Assembly: GCA_029948255.1 (NCBI GenBank)
Contig: JALIZF010001780.1
Coordinates: 310,001 to 374,000, forward strand
Length of the DNA: 64,000 nt
Source: Telmatactis stephensoni
Lineage: Eukaryota; Cnidaria; Anthozoa; Actiniaria; Isophelliidae
Direction of reading: 5' to 3'
A model generated the notes under the pieces. That model was not told the DNA's origin, made no database searches, and was given only the letters and a program-made list of their open reading frames with translations. Made by a program: the position numbers and the translations under genes. This document shows, piece by piece, positions 35,805 to 46,300 of this stretch; position 1 is the stretch's first letter; each line of letters opens with the position of its first letter.

Positions 35805-37419
35805 TTACCAACGATGAAATGTTGGGTCAAAAACTCCTCCACAACGACTGCAAAAATTTCCTTGTTGGTTTTCCTGAAAACAGTAAGGACAATCACGGTG
35901 GCGGTTCGATGATGTCCTTTCAGCTAACTGTTGTGAAGTCTGGTCAGCTTCTCCTACAAGGCTGCTTGTTGTGGCAACTCTGTTGTTGCGTGGTTTATGA
36001 AAGGACAACAGATTACTACACCCTGAAGACGAGTTTTCGGATTGAAGTGACTCGTTCCTCTTTACTGTATCCAAGATATCTTTCAACATGGAAGTGTCAA
36101 CGTTGACATCTGTCAAAGATGGTGTTTTGTTTTCATCAGTCAGATCAATCACCTTGGTATCTACACAGCTTTCGTCATCCCCGGCTCTACCATCAGACTC
36201 CAAAATTTTGTGAACCACCGCATTCATATCTCCCTGTTCTGTGGCAAGAAGGGAGGCCAGCTTTACTTCAGAAGCAAAAGGTAGCACCTGTTTTAGATTG
36301 TCAAGCTGGTCATGGAACTTGAAATGCAGGGCAGTTGACGATTCTAGACTCGCTTGAATGGCTGGTGCACTTGTTGCAGCACTGGACAAGTCGGTTTCTT
36401 TCCCAGCATCACTTGATTGGCGTGGTTGCCGCTGATGCAATAGAATTGCGGTTTTAAGAACTGCCAGGGGGCTTAACTCTTTAGCAGTTTCTGCGATTTC
36501 ATGTGAATAGGAATTGATACTTTTGTAGATGCTTCTGTGTTCCTGCAGCTGCTTCTTTTGCTTATCTGAAAATTTAACAATAAAATCTTCATTAATATTT
36601 TAATGTATATAATTTATTGGCATTAATATTTTTGTATAATCTACTGAACACTGGAAATTGAAGTCACAAAAACTAGACCAGATAACAATTAAAATATTCA
36701 TTGTTTCTATGTTTGTGTCTGTTCGAACTCAATTTTCCGCTTTGCTGCATATTTAACAATTTTGCAAAGCCCATTGAAAGGCAATGATATCAGTTTTTCA
36801 AAACAAAGAATCCAATCAATATTCGAACAGAAAATTCATTAATGAGCTCAACGTGTTCATGCTTGTGCTAGTTTGACCATAGGTTTGACTGTAAACAGGT
36901 AAAGATGTTCTAGATTCTCAATTCTTTCATAAAAAAATTGGGACGAATAATGTTTTGGATGAATGGAACACATTGATAATGCACTTGTTTGATTAAGCAT
37001 AAAATTCAGAAAACTTGGAATTATACAGTTATGTGTTGCATACCTCTTTTTTGATCAGCTTTTGGCATTTTCTTAAGTATCATTGCTTTTGATGACTCAA
37101 AGTTTGCCACTTGCAGTGCACTCATACACTCTTCGACATTTGGTGCATAGAGTGTTGGTTTCATATCTGGGAAAGGCACATCTGTGGAAGACGGCGTTAC
37201 AGGTGTTTCTGTCCTCAGACTCGAGTTCAAGCTTGCCCTCCACTGCTTTCCCTTGTCTGACTTATCTTGGCGTTCTTGATAACGCATTGCCAGAACTTGG
37301 TCGTGTGTGGAGCATCTCGAACACGAACAATTTGAGAAAGGACAGGCCCGTTTATGACCTTTTAAAGGGACAATTTTACCGTGTAGACGGCACTTTCCGC
37401 AATTTCTTCCTGCCATCAC
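35805..37419 (-). CDS. DM-domain (DMRT-type) protein carried by a transposon
   Basis: Two exons, 37419-37044 and 36565-35805, are separated by a 478-bp intron with GTATGC donor and TTTTCAG acceptor. They total 1,137 nt, giving 378 aa plus stop with the frame kept. Residues ~5-52 form a DM domain: zinc ligands C7, C10, H13, H21, C25, C30, C32 and C35 are all present, with the family signature LKGHKRAC. Residues ~212-250 (LDNLKQVLPFASEVKLASLL and on) resemble the CUE-like DMA domain of DMRT proteins. The C-terminus has a CPYC...CSRC zinc ribbon (C351, C354, C364, C367). DM proteins bind palindromic DNA through the minor groove and control sexual development in animals. Here the gene lies wholly inside a mobile element, so it may be captured host DMRT or a standing accessory gene of the transposon. 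The intact frame argues it was recently under selection. Confidence 0.85.
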
Positions 37420-37944
37420 AGGTTTTCAGCTGATGTGAAGGAGTGTCCCATGTGCAAAACTTGGATTTTATATTTTTTTATTTAAACAATGTAATTGTCA
37501 CCGTTTTCTTGTTTACGAAGAATTTGTATCCCAAGGGAGGATATTATATAAGAGTTTATTCTCTTGTGTTATCAGGGAAAGCCCTTATGGATATATTTCG
37601 ACGTGCCACCCCTCCTCTTCCCACCTCTATGGAAACATATTATCCTACAAAAACGTTTATATAATTTACATTGCATTGGTATCGGCATTTTCTCGTGCAT
37701 GTCATCACTAAAATCAAATGTTCTTAAAAAATAGACAATGGCCAGAAATGAAGCATATTTTATTTTGTATAGAACGTTATATAATCATGAACATTCAATA
37801 TTTTAGCCATAGAAATTTCATTATTACAACTACACAAAGAGCATCGCAGAATGGCTGGTCTGGTCATTTAATGAAATGCCCTGGTACAATGTAGATGAAA
37901 TAACGTTTTCTCAGGAAGTGGATTTGATTTTTCTGCCTTTCTAA
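37420..37944. promoter_or_regulatory. Divergent spacer between DM gene and transposase
   Basis: The two genes run away from each other across 525 bp, so promoters for both should lie here. TACAATGTA at 37885-37893, 52 bp before the transposase start, matches the ACAATGT core bound by DM-domain proteins. No TATA box stands out in this AT-rich stretch. Confidence 0.4.
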
Positions 37945-38958
37945 ATGCCTTGGTATCTAAACGATCATGGAGGGTGTTATCGTTATGGTGTTTCTTACCC
38001 TACGCAAAAACGACTTCAAGTAATTGTAACGTATTTAGCTACGTTATCTACCCCACGCACTGCTGAAATCTGCCAAGTATCGTACAACTGCGTCGACAAA
38101 TATATGAAACTTTTTCAAGAAAGAGCGACGATTTCACCATTGGTAAACAGAAATATGCGTCCAAAAAAAATCGCTTGGTGGATGGAAGCGTATATGGAGG
38201 CAATTGTAAGAATATATCCTAATGTTTACCTTCGCGAGATTCAAATGCTACTCAGAGACGACTTCCAACTAGCACCAAATGATGTTCCATCTACTGGGGC
38301 AATTGCAAAATTATTCAAACAGCTTGAAATTACTCGAAAGAAATGTATACATGTAGCAGTTGAGCGACTGTCGCCACGTAATCGTTTATGCAGACAGATG
38401 TACATTCAATGGAGAAGAACAATTAACCCAGGCATTATATATTTTTTTGACGAAACTCACTTCAACGTTGAAACAGATGAGAGAGAATATGGGAGAATTG
38501 ATTCAGGATTTGCATGCCCTTCATTCCGCTCAAAGGGCAAGGCAAAGGACGGAAAATATTCTACGCTGGCTATTTGTGGCTTCAGAGAGGGAGTAATTCA
38601 AGCTATACCTGTGGCTGGATCATTCACAGCTGATCTAATTAACGAAGTTATGGAGAATCAAGTCCTTCCTCTTCTTCCAAACAATTGTTTTATTGTTGCA
38701 GATAACGCCAGTGTGCACAATGATGTCGCACTATGCCGAATATTAGCTGCAAAGAATATAACTTTGGTCAAGCTTCCAGCGTATGCCTATGATTTAAACC
38801 CGATAGAAATGGTGTTTGGGCATGCAAAAGCCATTGCCCGGTTTACTCCAGGTTTTTTGAGAGCAAATTCCATGTTAGCTATTGTTAGTGCATTTCAACA
38901 AGTCTCCGCATTAAAAGTGCGAAAATTCTATAAGCGTTCATGGAACATTTTTGAATAA
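37945..38958 (+). CDS. Tc1/mariner-superfamily transposase, DD34E
   Basis: An uninterrupted 337-aa frame of typical length. The N-terminal ~100 residues hold a helix-turn-helix (TPRTAEICQVSYNCVDKYMK). The catalytic triad is D169 (FFDETHF), D253 (VADNASVHND) and E288 (YDLNPIEMVFGHAK), with 34 residues between the last two. The first segment after D169 carries the usual Tc1-like layout, and the DLNPIEMVFG motif is typical of IS630-Tc1-mariner enzymes. It should cut at the GAGTSGTTTCATTTAACCC ends of this element and insert at TA. Because MITEs sharing those ends are scattered through the window, it is a candidate source of their mobility. The start at 37945 is the first Met of the open frame, and no frameshift is seen. 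Confidence 0.92.
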   Translation: MPWYLNDHGGCYRYGVSYPTQKRLQVIVTYLATLSTPRTAEICQVSYNCVDKYMKLFQERATISPLVNRNMRPKKIAWWMEAYMEAIVRIYPNVYLREIQMLLRDDFQLAPNDVPSTGAIAKLFKQLEITRKKCIHVAVERLSPRNRLCRQMYIQWRRTINPGIIYFFDETHFNVETDEREYGRIDSGFACPSFRSKGKAKDGKYSTLAICGFREGVIQAIPVAGSFTADLINEVMENQVLPLLPNNCFIVADNASVHNDVALCRILAAKNITLVKLPAYAYDLNPIEMVFGHAKAIARFTPGFLRANSMLAIVSAFQQVSALKVRKFYKRSWNIFE

Positions 38959-39240
38959 GACAACTAACTTGCAGACTGTACTTAATCTTTCGATGCACGT
39001 ATTACAATACATTTTACTGCTCGGAATTCCTTTTGTTTTTGTTCGCGGCATTGCGTGATCGCACTTAAGGTCCTTAAGCTATTCTACACATTGTTTCAGG
39101 CGTTTTTGTAAACAACTCATAATGGTAAATGTACTGAAATGTATTAAATTACAAAATATGGAAATAATCTAAATAAAAGCTTTTTGTATCACATAGTATT
39201 ACATAGTACGGCTTGGTATTACATAGTGAGTAATTGCTAG

Positions 39241-39267
39241 TGTTTCACGGGTTAAATGAAACCACTC
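39241..39267 (-). repeat. Right terminal inverted repeat of the DM transposon
   Basis: Reads GAGTGGTTTCATTTAACCCG then TGAAACA on the minus strand and differs from the left end at one or two bases. TA follows at 39268-39269. Confidence 0.85.
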
Positions 39268-39397
39268 TAACCCGTGAAACATTAACTGAATGTTAGTGTA
39301 TAGTAGTTCAATAGAAACAAAAGAAAACAATGGAAATAAGGCACACTAGTAACTAGTAGTCTACTAACTATTTCACAGGGTTAAGTGTAATCAGCTC

Positions 39398-39545
39398 TAC
39401 ACAGACTCAGTAATGTACTGCTCATTAGCAGTGCTTGTCTTTTCACTAGTGACATATACATAAACACAAACAATACACACAGAATCAGTAATGTACTGCT
39501 CATCAGCAGAGATTGTCACACCTATGTGATAAATACGATATACAT
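39398..39545. repeat. 72-82 bp minisatellite, continuation of array 2
   Basis: Picks up in mid-unit after the nested insertion, then decays after about two units. It has the CTTTTCACTAGTGACATA motif of the other arrays. Confidence 0.85.
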
Positions 39546-41889
39546 TAAGAGTCGTCATGATCAATTGAAATACTTCTTAAATTAGTAAATAAGACAGGTG
39601 GTAATAATAATAATAACAACAATAACAATAACTAATACGATCTTTAATTTATTTTATAATATACTTACTGTATTTCCCAAATATCTTTTCTTACTGACTT
39701 GTTTCTAAGTTAAGTCAGGTATATTACAAACGATCATCATGTCGTGCTTTTACTTGAGCTATAGCTGATATCACAGAAACACTTCTATGACTTTGAACAA
39801 TAGTTTCAATTTGAGGTTATTGGGCACGTTTCTGTACATTTCGTGTATTTTTGCCTCGAATTGAAGCCTTTGTTCAGAGTCACTGGCGTATTTGTGATAT
39901 CAACTATTATATATCTATTTCAAGAAATGTTGTCGCATTAAGTCCACAGTGTACACTCCAAGACTGCAAGGGATTTTCTAGTAATCAAGCATGGTTTGGT
40001 TGCATAAAGCATGAATACAAAAGGCTTTATTGTTCATAACGCTTGCTGGAATGCTTAAAATGCTCATCCAGGAAAACACCACACAAGATAAGACAATAAT
40101 AGTGAATAGATTAATTAACAGAAAAACTACCAAAATCCTTTACAGTCTTGGAGTGCATATACACTGTGGAGTTGTTGTGACAACGTTTTTTGGATTAGGT
40201 GTATATCAATTGGTTCAATTCACTGCATTCCGGTCACATACATTCACAGAGACCTAGCCCACCAGCGAAAGGCCGGAGAAGGGGACGGAAGGGAGTAAAG
40301 GGGAAGAGAAAGAGGTCCCCGAGAAAGGGGGGGAGGGGAATAGCGGTGAAGGGGTCATCCTCTGCCTCTCCCGCCGGTGAAATACAGGCGTAGGAAACAA
40401 GATAACGTGGGATGGATTGCAAAACTTCCGATAAGAAAGCCTCGCACCAACTAATTAGCCACAATTCTCCTCCACCTACTCTCCCACTGCCGCCCTTGTC
40501 GTCTTTTCCGCCCCTTCCTTATTCTGTGCATGCTAAAACATTAGTAAACAAATCAGATATCTGACATCATTTGCAGGGAAATTGTGAGATGCCTCAAGTC
40601 TAAACATGACATTAGCCAGAAGAGACCTTTTCAAGGTCTATTAAAATATAAAGAGTAGTAAGTGATATTTAAAAGCAAAGTAACGAATTGTGAAGGTCGA
40701 AGCAGCCATTTTGAAAGATAACCAAGCCCACTATTTTGTACTATATGACAAGTTAATGATATGCAAATCGACCGGCCCTTTTTTCAACGCAAAGAGAGTG
40801 GAACAAAATGTAACCAAGATTGCAAGTAAGCAATTTCTGGGTTTCAACTATATTCCCCTGAAAGTGAAAGGGCAAGAAAAAGGAGCAATAATCATGTTGA
40901 ATGAACAAACAATAAAAACTAATGAGAAATCTTCTGTTGAAGTTCATCCAAGATGGCTGCCATGACGTCACATACAATAGTTGATATTAAAATCACACTG
41001 CAATGAATTCTGAAACGTTTCCGATTTTTCAACTGAAGACATTGGAATCTAGCTGATACAGGCGGCTATTCCTTCGCATGACTGGATCACAATTGTTATT
41101 CTATAACATGTCTGCTTTATGATTAGCTTTCTAAAACTAGCCTTTCTATACCATTGGAATTTTGAATTGTGCTATGAAAATATTATTCAATTAGACCTCA
41201 GAAAAATGAGTATTTCCAATATAATAGTTAAGACCATTAGAATAAATCTTTAGACAAACAAGACTAGTAATAACCAAAAGACAATAACTATGCAGGTCTA
41301 TTGAAACAACTTAAGGTCTTATCCTCTCCAGCTTCGCCTACGCAGGAAACGGCAGACAGCAGAGATGATCATGTGAACTGCTTTTTTGGGGGCCTGGCGT
41401 TAGACCTCTGTCACTCAAACGCGAATTCCAGGGAGAATCAGTGTCATATGTTAACGGCGAACGCGAAAAGGCTCACTTGCATGTTTAAACGGCAACCCCA
41501 GATGCGAGGAAAGCATGTCACGTGATCCACTCTACCGTCTGCGTTCCCAGATCTCGTGAAGGTAAATCTCTTAATTATAGAGAAATACATTTCCGTAGAG
41601 AAAGTGGTCTGTTTTCGCAATCTTTTGTTGGGTGTTTTTGAGTTATCAGTTCCATAATGCATTAATTTGGTAGACAAGTGATTACTCTATTGCTCTCGAC
41701 TTCACTTTATTATAATGTGCAAACTTATGAACTAATATTACGCAGTGTGACCTCTTATTTTAAGGAATCAACTCCGTAGTTATATTTAAATAAAGTCATA
41801 CACACATATCTACAACAGTATCTCATTCAAAAGCGACCACTTGTCCAAGTCAATCCCAAAATGTGGTTTGAAACATTGTTTTATATATA
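39546..41889. other. Intergenic, no gene recognised
   Basis: Holds a short (AAT/AAC)n tract at 39600-39640 and a purine-rich stretch at 40265-40345 (GGGAGTAAAGGGGAAGAG and similar). The open frames have no recognisable product. Confidence 0.5.
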
Positions 41890-42042
41890 GAGAATACTTC
41901 ATGGAAAGTGCGCGCGTACGGTTTTTATTCACGAGTTGTGAAGTATCATAAAACGAACGAGCGAGGAACGAGCGAGTGAGTTTTATGATACAAAACAACG
42001 AGTGAATAAAAACGGTACAAAGCACTTTCCATGGTGTTTTCT
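41890..42042. mobile_element. Palindromic MITE
   Basis: ATACTTCATGGAAAGTGC pairs with GCACTTTCCATGGTGT. The inner arms share ACGGTTTTTATTCAC and ATCATAAAAC, and the centre is CGAGCGAGGAACGAGCGAG. Confidence 0.65.
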
Positions 42043-42742
42043 GTTTATCATATACAAATCGAGATTTCTATAAATTTTTGTCGTTTTGCTGTGAATATGG
42101 ATATTGCTTTTCCACGGTCAAGATTTTGATTTTAAAAGCACAAAAATCTCTAGAAAACAAAGTTTAAATAACAAACAGACGTCAAACCAAAACAAAACTA
42201 ATATGTATTTGTATCTAAATTGAATTACAGTATAAAATTATAATTCTTTTCAGTGTAACTTGGACTTTTTGCTCACTGACAGGTGTTTGTTTACAAAACG
42301 AGCAAAGACAATGCGAAGAATTTGAATTCATTCAAAGACAAACTTACGGTCAAATTCACGCCCGTTAAACATACCTGGCGTTTCAAATGTCCCTCAAAAC
42401 TTGAAATAAATTATCTTGAACTGGATTTATCAGTGTTTTTCTCCAAGCTTTTGTTGAAAGAGCTCATTTGGACTAAATTTCCATTCAGCGACTCTGAAAC
42501 TGCCGGCCGTGAATCCTCCTTCGCTCTTGCCGCAGCACATCGTGGTTTTGACAATCTTTTTCCCCATAGAGCTCTTATTTTGCATGACATCGATGACTTT
42601 AATTTGTGATGAATGAGCTTATCTGCTTGAAGTCTTACTGAATAAAGATTAATTGAACAGCCAAGACTGAAAATCCTTCGATAAAAAGTGCTGAGAGAAG
42701 CCAGTTTGAAGAGAGTTTGAAAAATTTTCATCAGAAATGAAG

Positions 42743-42855
42743 TCGCTTCTGATTGGACGTATCGTTTTTCTCACACGTGAAAAAAAGCGATACGCGACTT
42801 CTGATTGGACGTATCGTTTTTCTCACACGTGAAGAAAACGATACGCGCATTCTGA
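42743..42855. repeat. Two tandem ~55-bp palindromic units
   Basis: The unit CTTCTGATTGGACGTATCGT plus TTTTCTCACACGTGA plus a CGATACGCG end occurs twice in a row. Each half can fold back on itself. Confidence 0.75.
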
Positions 42856-43336
42856 TTGGTTGAGAGCAATGAACGAACGAAAATTTACTAAATGGAATTT
42901 TAGTGAGTAAATCTCGATATGTATATAATAAAAACCTCTATTAAACGCCAAACCTTTGTTAAGCGACCAGTCGTTCAGAATTTGTTCATTCGCCAAAGGT
43001 AGCCGCTCAATAGAGGCTCAACTGGGGTCGGATTAAAACGAACGGCTCGAATACCACATGAACTTTAGGTTCCAGACTGTCGACTTCAAACCTCTGACAG
43101 TCAATCTTTTAAGTCCGGTTTTCACAAGCGACGGAAGCAGAAGCAGACGCAACATGCCCAGTCAGTAATGCACTGTCTTCTCTCACACTTAGGTGAGAAA
43201 TGCAACACTGAGTCTGCGCATGCTGCCTCTGTAACGCTGGTGAAAACCGGGCTTTAGAAATAGGGCTATCTTACACTAAGACTTTGGAATTTGCAGCCAA
43301 GCCTCAGTCTATTTTTATAAAAACTCTAAATAATTT

Positions 43337-46300
43337 TTACTTGGATTTGGAAGAATATTTCTTGAGCATGTCAATCCATCGATCAGGATGTCCTGTTAAA
43401 AACGTCCCCTTTAAAGACTGCGCTACAGATCCCTTCACTTGACACAGAAGTGTGACTCGTGTTGAAGGGAAGCCATCTGGAGTGGGCCGGATAACCAGCC
43501 CTGATATCATAGTCTCGTACCTACAAAAAAGACACAATCTTCACGTGGTGTCAATATCATGTATAAACGATTTAATGTAAAGGTCTCGATTCATTCACGT
43601 AAGATAAAACAGACTACGTATGGATGGAAAACGGTCCTGTCGACGTGGTAACGTCGAGTAAACGTTTGGGATGCGTCGGTGTATAACGATGCAATAAGGA
43701 ATGAACGGAAATCTGTAACACCATATAAAAAGAAAGTACTTACGTTACTGACCGCTTTCGAACTGCTTTTCGACTTTGTACTTCCAGCGCGGGACAATGG
43801 CTCGCACTCACTCTATTCTTATAACACCATTCGAGCGCAAACTGAAGTAATGGAAGGACTGAGACTGGACCGAATTCGAAAACTAGCCCAAATGCCGAGC
43901 AACATGTTACCTTTGGCTGCCGAATGGTTTTATAAGGACGCGCATTCAACCTCTCTGTCTCAACCTGCTGGTTATGCTTCCCTACTTAAGATGGATATAA
44001 TGATAGCTGTCGTACCTCAGAGGTTTTCCTGGTGACAATGAGTAACTGTCTGGGTGATCTGCTACACTCCACACACTAGCGTGGTAGGGCTCGTCTATAT
44101 CCACATCGTCAAGTACTGCTAACGTAAGACCTTGCTTTTTCATTGCACTGTTTAAACAAAACATGTAGTGTGATCAAAGTTTGTAATGGGAAGAATTACA
44201 AAATGGATAATAAATGATATGAGGAAATGAACAAATAAGCTCCACTCCTGTTCAGAGGCTACATGCATTATAGTTTAAGGCTGGTTCACATTAGCGACGC
44301 AATTGCAAACCATTTGTTTGCACAACAACGTAAACACGAGGATTAATTAGGTAGGCATACAGCGCACTTGAGGTTTTAGTAAAGACAAAGACGCGCGATG
44401 GCTTATATTATAAGGGGAGCAAGAGTGGCCGAGTGGTTAGACCGCTCGCCTCTCACCGCTGTGGTCCCTGGTTCGATTCCCGGACGGGGCACTTCATGTG
44501 AGTTGAGTTTGTTAGTTCGTTCTCTCCCTTGCTTCGAGGGTTTTTCTCCGGGCCCTCCGGTTTTCCTCCCTCCATCAAAAACGAACTGGTGAGTCGAGTG
44601 ATTATTTGCAAAATATTTAAGGTAGAGGTAGTGAGTGTGAGAGTATAGTGTCCCCCAATTAGTGCGCGAGCGCTATAAGACTAGTTTAAATAAACAGTTA
44701 TTTATTGATTTTTTATTTTTTTGCATTTGTAGAAGCCCCGATTCACATGATAAAAACTCAAGCGCATGCGCAAGAAAATGAACAATTTTTCATTCTTTGC
44801 GTTTGCGCATCTGCACTTATTTTTGTACTAGTTGCGTTCCTCAAGTTCACACTTGCATCGGATTTGCGTCGCTCGTGTCAACCAGGGGGCGCTGTCTAAG
44901 ATGTAAAATTGTGAAAATTTTCGCGCCAAAAATTACGACATTCCGGATAACTGATGGTTAAATATTCAACGATCGCTCAAGTCTCAAATTCCCTAATCGG
45001 TTCCAATTACACAGTAACGTGTTGGTAATGACTTCCACTGCTTAATGCACCTTATATATAAATTTATCGCCCACAATATAACTCAAAAGTGCGGAGTTCT
45101 GGTCCTTCTTACAACTTTATACTGACTTTGACGCGCGATATTTTCCCATCTGGGGTGCCTTCGATTTAAATCATTATCCACAGCGCACTAGCAGTAAGTA
45201 GACTGCTTATATCTCACTATTTCGTTAGTTAAAAATAAGAACGAGATCGTCAACTAAATGTTCCATACCAACAAAAAATATCTTGCATTCGATATGAAAT
45301 GGATTTCACACATAAACACAGACATGCGCAGACAAATTGTATACATGCTGCTTACCAGTGTAATACGTGAAAGTTGTAGCTCTGCTCGATGAATGTGATT
45401 TTATCAAACGTTTTATCCCATTCTTTACGTATTTTCCAATCGGTAATAAGCCTGACCGCTGAAAAAAACAGGGCTTATTATGTAACCAACAACAACAACA
45501 ACAACACGTATTACAAATAAAAAACACTATAACTGGGCGAATGAATTATATAATTATCATGTGAACACTATAACTTATCCAGGGTTCCCACTCTCCTGGT
45601 AAAACAAAATTCCCTGACTTGTCACTGAGCAAATCTCAATTTTGACTGACTTTTTACTGAAGACAAATTTAGAACAATTTCTATTCCACCGATATCAGTT
45701 TATGAAATTAAGCATTTTACATTCGTGGAATTCCACAGACAAGCTGCTAAAAGGGTGATTTGACCTTTTCAACACAAAATTCCCTGTCTTTTCACTAACA
45801 TTTCTACAATTTCCCCGATCATATTAAAAATTCCCTGACCTTGATAAATGTTAGGAACTCCCTGACTTTTTAAGGTCAGTGGGAACCCTGTATCATGTGA
45901 ACACCATAGCTTATCAGGTGAAAAAAGTAAAAAGTAAAAAAACAATCTGTAAAATAAAAGAATATATACAATTCGGTATACCTTCATCGTAAGCAATTTT
46001 CTTCAAAGTAATGACTGCCTGAAAATGCAATTGGATACGCTTATGGTTTTCACTTAAAAATGGTAAGAATAAATAAATAAATAAACAAATACTTTTTAAT
46101 TGACACTCCCCTGAAGGGACTTTTCAGTGACAATCACTCCACACCCACTACCACTACATTGGATATACTCTACATCCATCGCTCAACTCAAATGCATGTT
46201 AATTTTTGCTGAGGGAGGAAAAATCCAGAGAACCTAGAGAAAAAACCCTCGTGGCAAGGGAAAGAACAACACATCAAACAAACTCAATTCACGTATGGTC

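Larger units (their letters stand above)
35369..39267. mobile_element. 3.9-kb Tc1/mariner element carrying a DM-domain gene
   Basis: Its ends are GAGTCGTTTCATTTAACCCG (35369) and the complement of GAGTGGTTTCATTTAACCCG (ending 39267), agreeing at about 25 of 26 bases. TA lies at 35367-35368 and 39268-39269. It holds an intact DD34E transposase (37945-38958, plus) and an intact two-exon DM-domain gene (37419-35805, minus), divergent from a shared ~525-bp spacer. Excising it restores a continuous MITE sequence, so the borders are well fixed. The TA target and DD34E triad both place it in the IS630-Tc1-mariner superfamily. Intact reading frames and near-identical ends suggest fairly recent insertion. 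Confidence 0.9.
35354..39397. mobile_element. TA-MITE split by the DM-domain transposon
   Basis: Its ends are GAGCGATTACACTTA (35354) plus ACCCGTGAAAC (from 39270) on the left and the complement of GAGCTGATTACACTTAACCC at 39397 on the right, TA-flanked. Once the inner element is removed, a 143-bp MITE remains, of the size and family seen at 26685-26822. Confidence 0.85.

Noticed and set aside
43591..43949. A possible extra START exon on the minus strand, with CAG acceptor near 43845 and GTAAGT donor near 43741
   Set aside because: Joining 44016 directly to 43520 keeps the phase and matches gene A; including this stretch would disrupt the START alignment. An alternative exon is still possible.
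44398..44592. 64-aa plus-strand frame
   Set aside because: Translation of the SINE, including its tRNA-like head.
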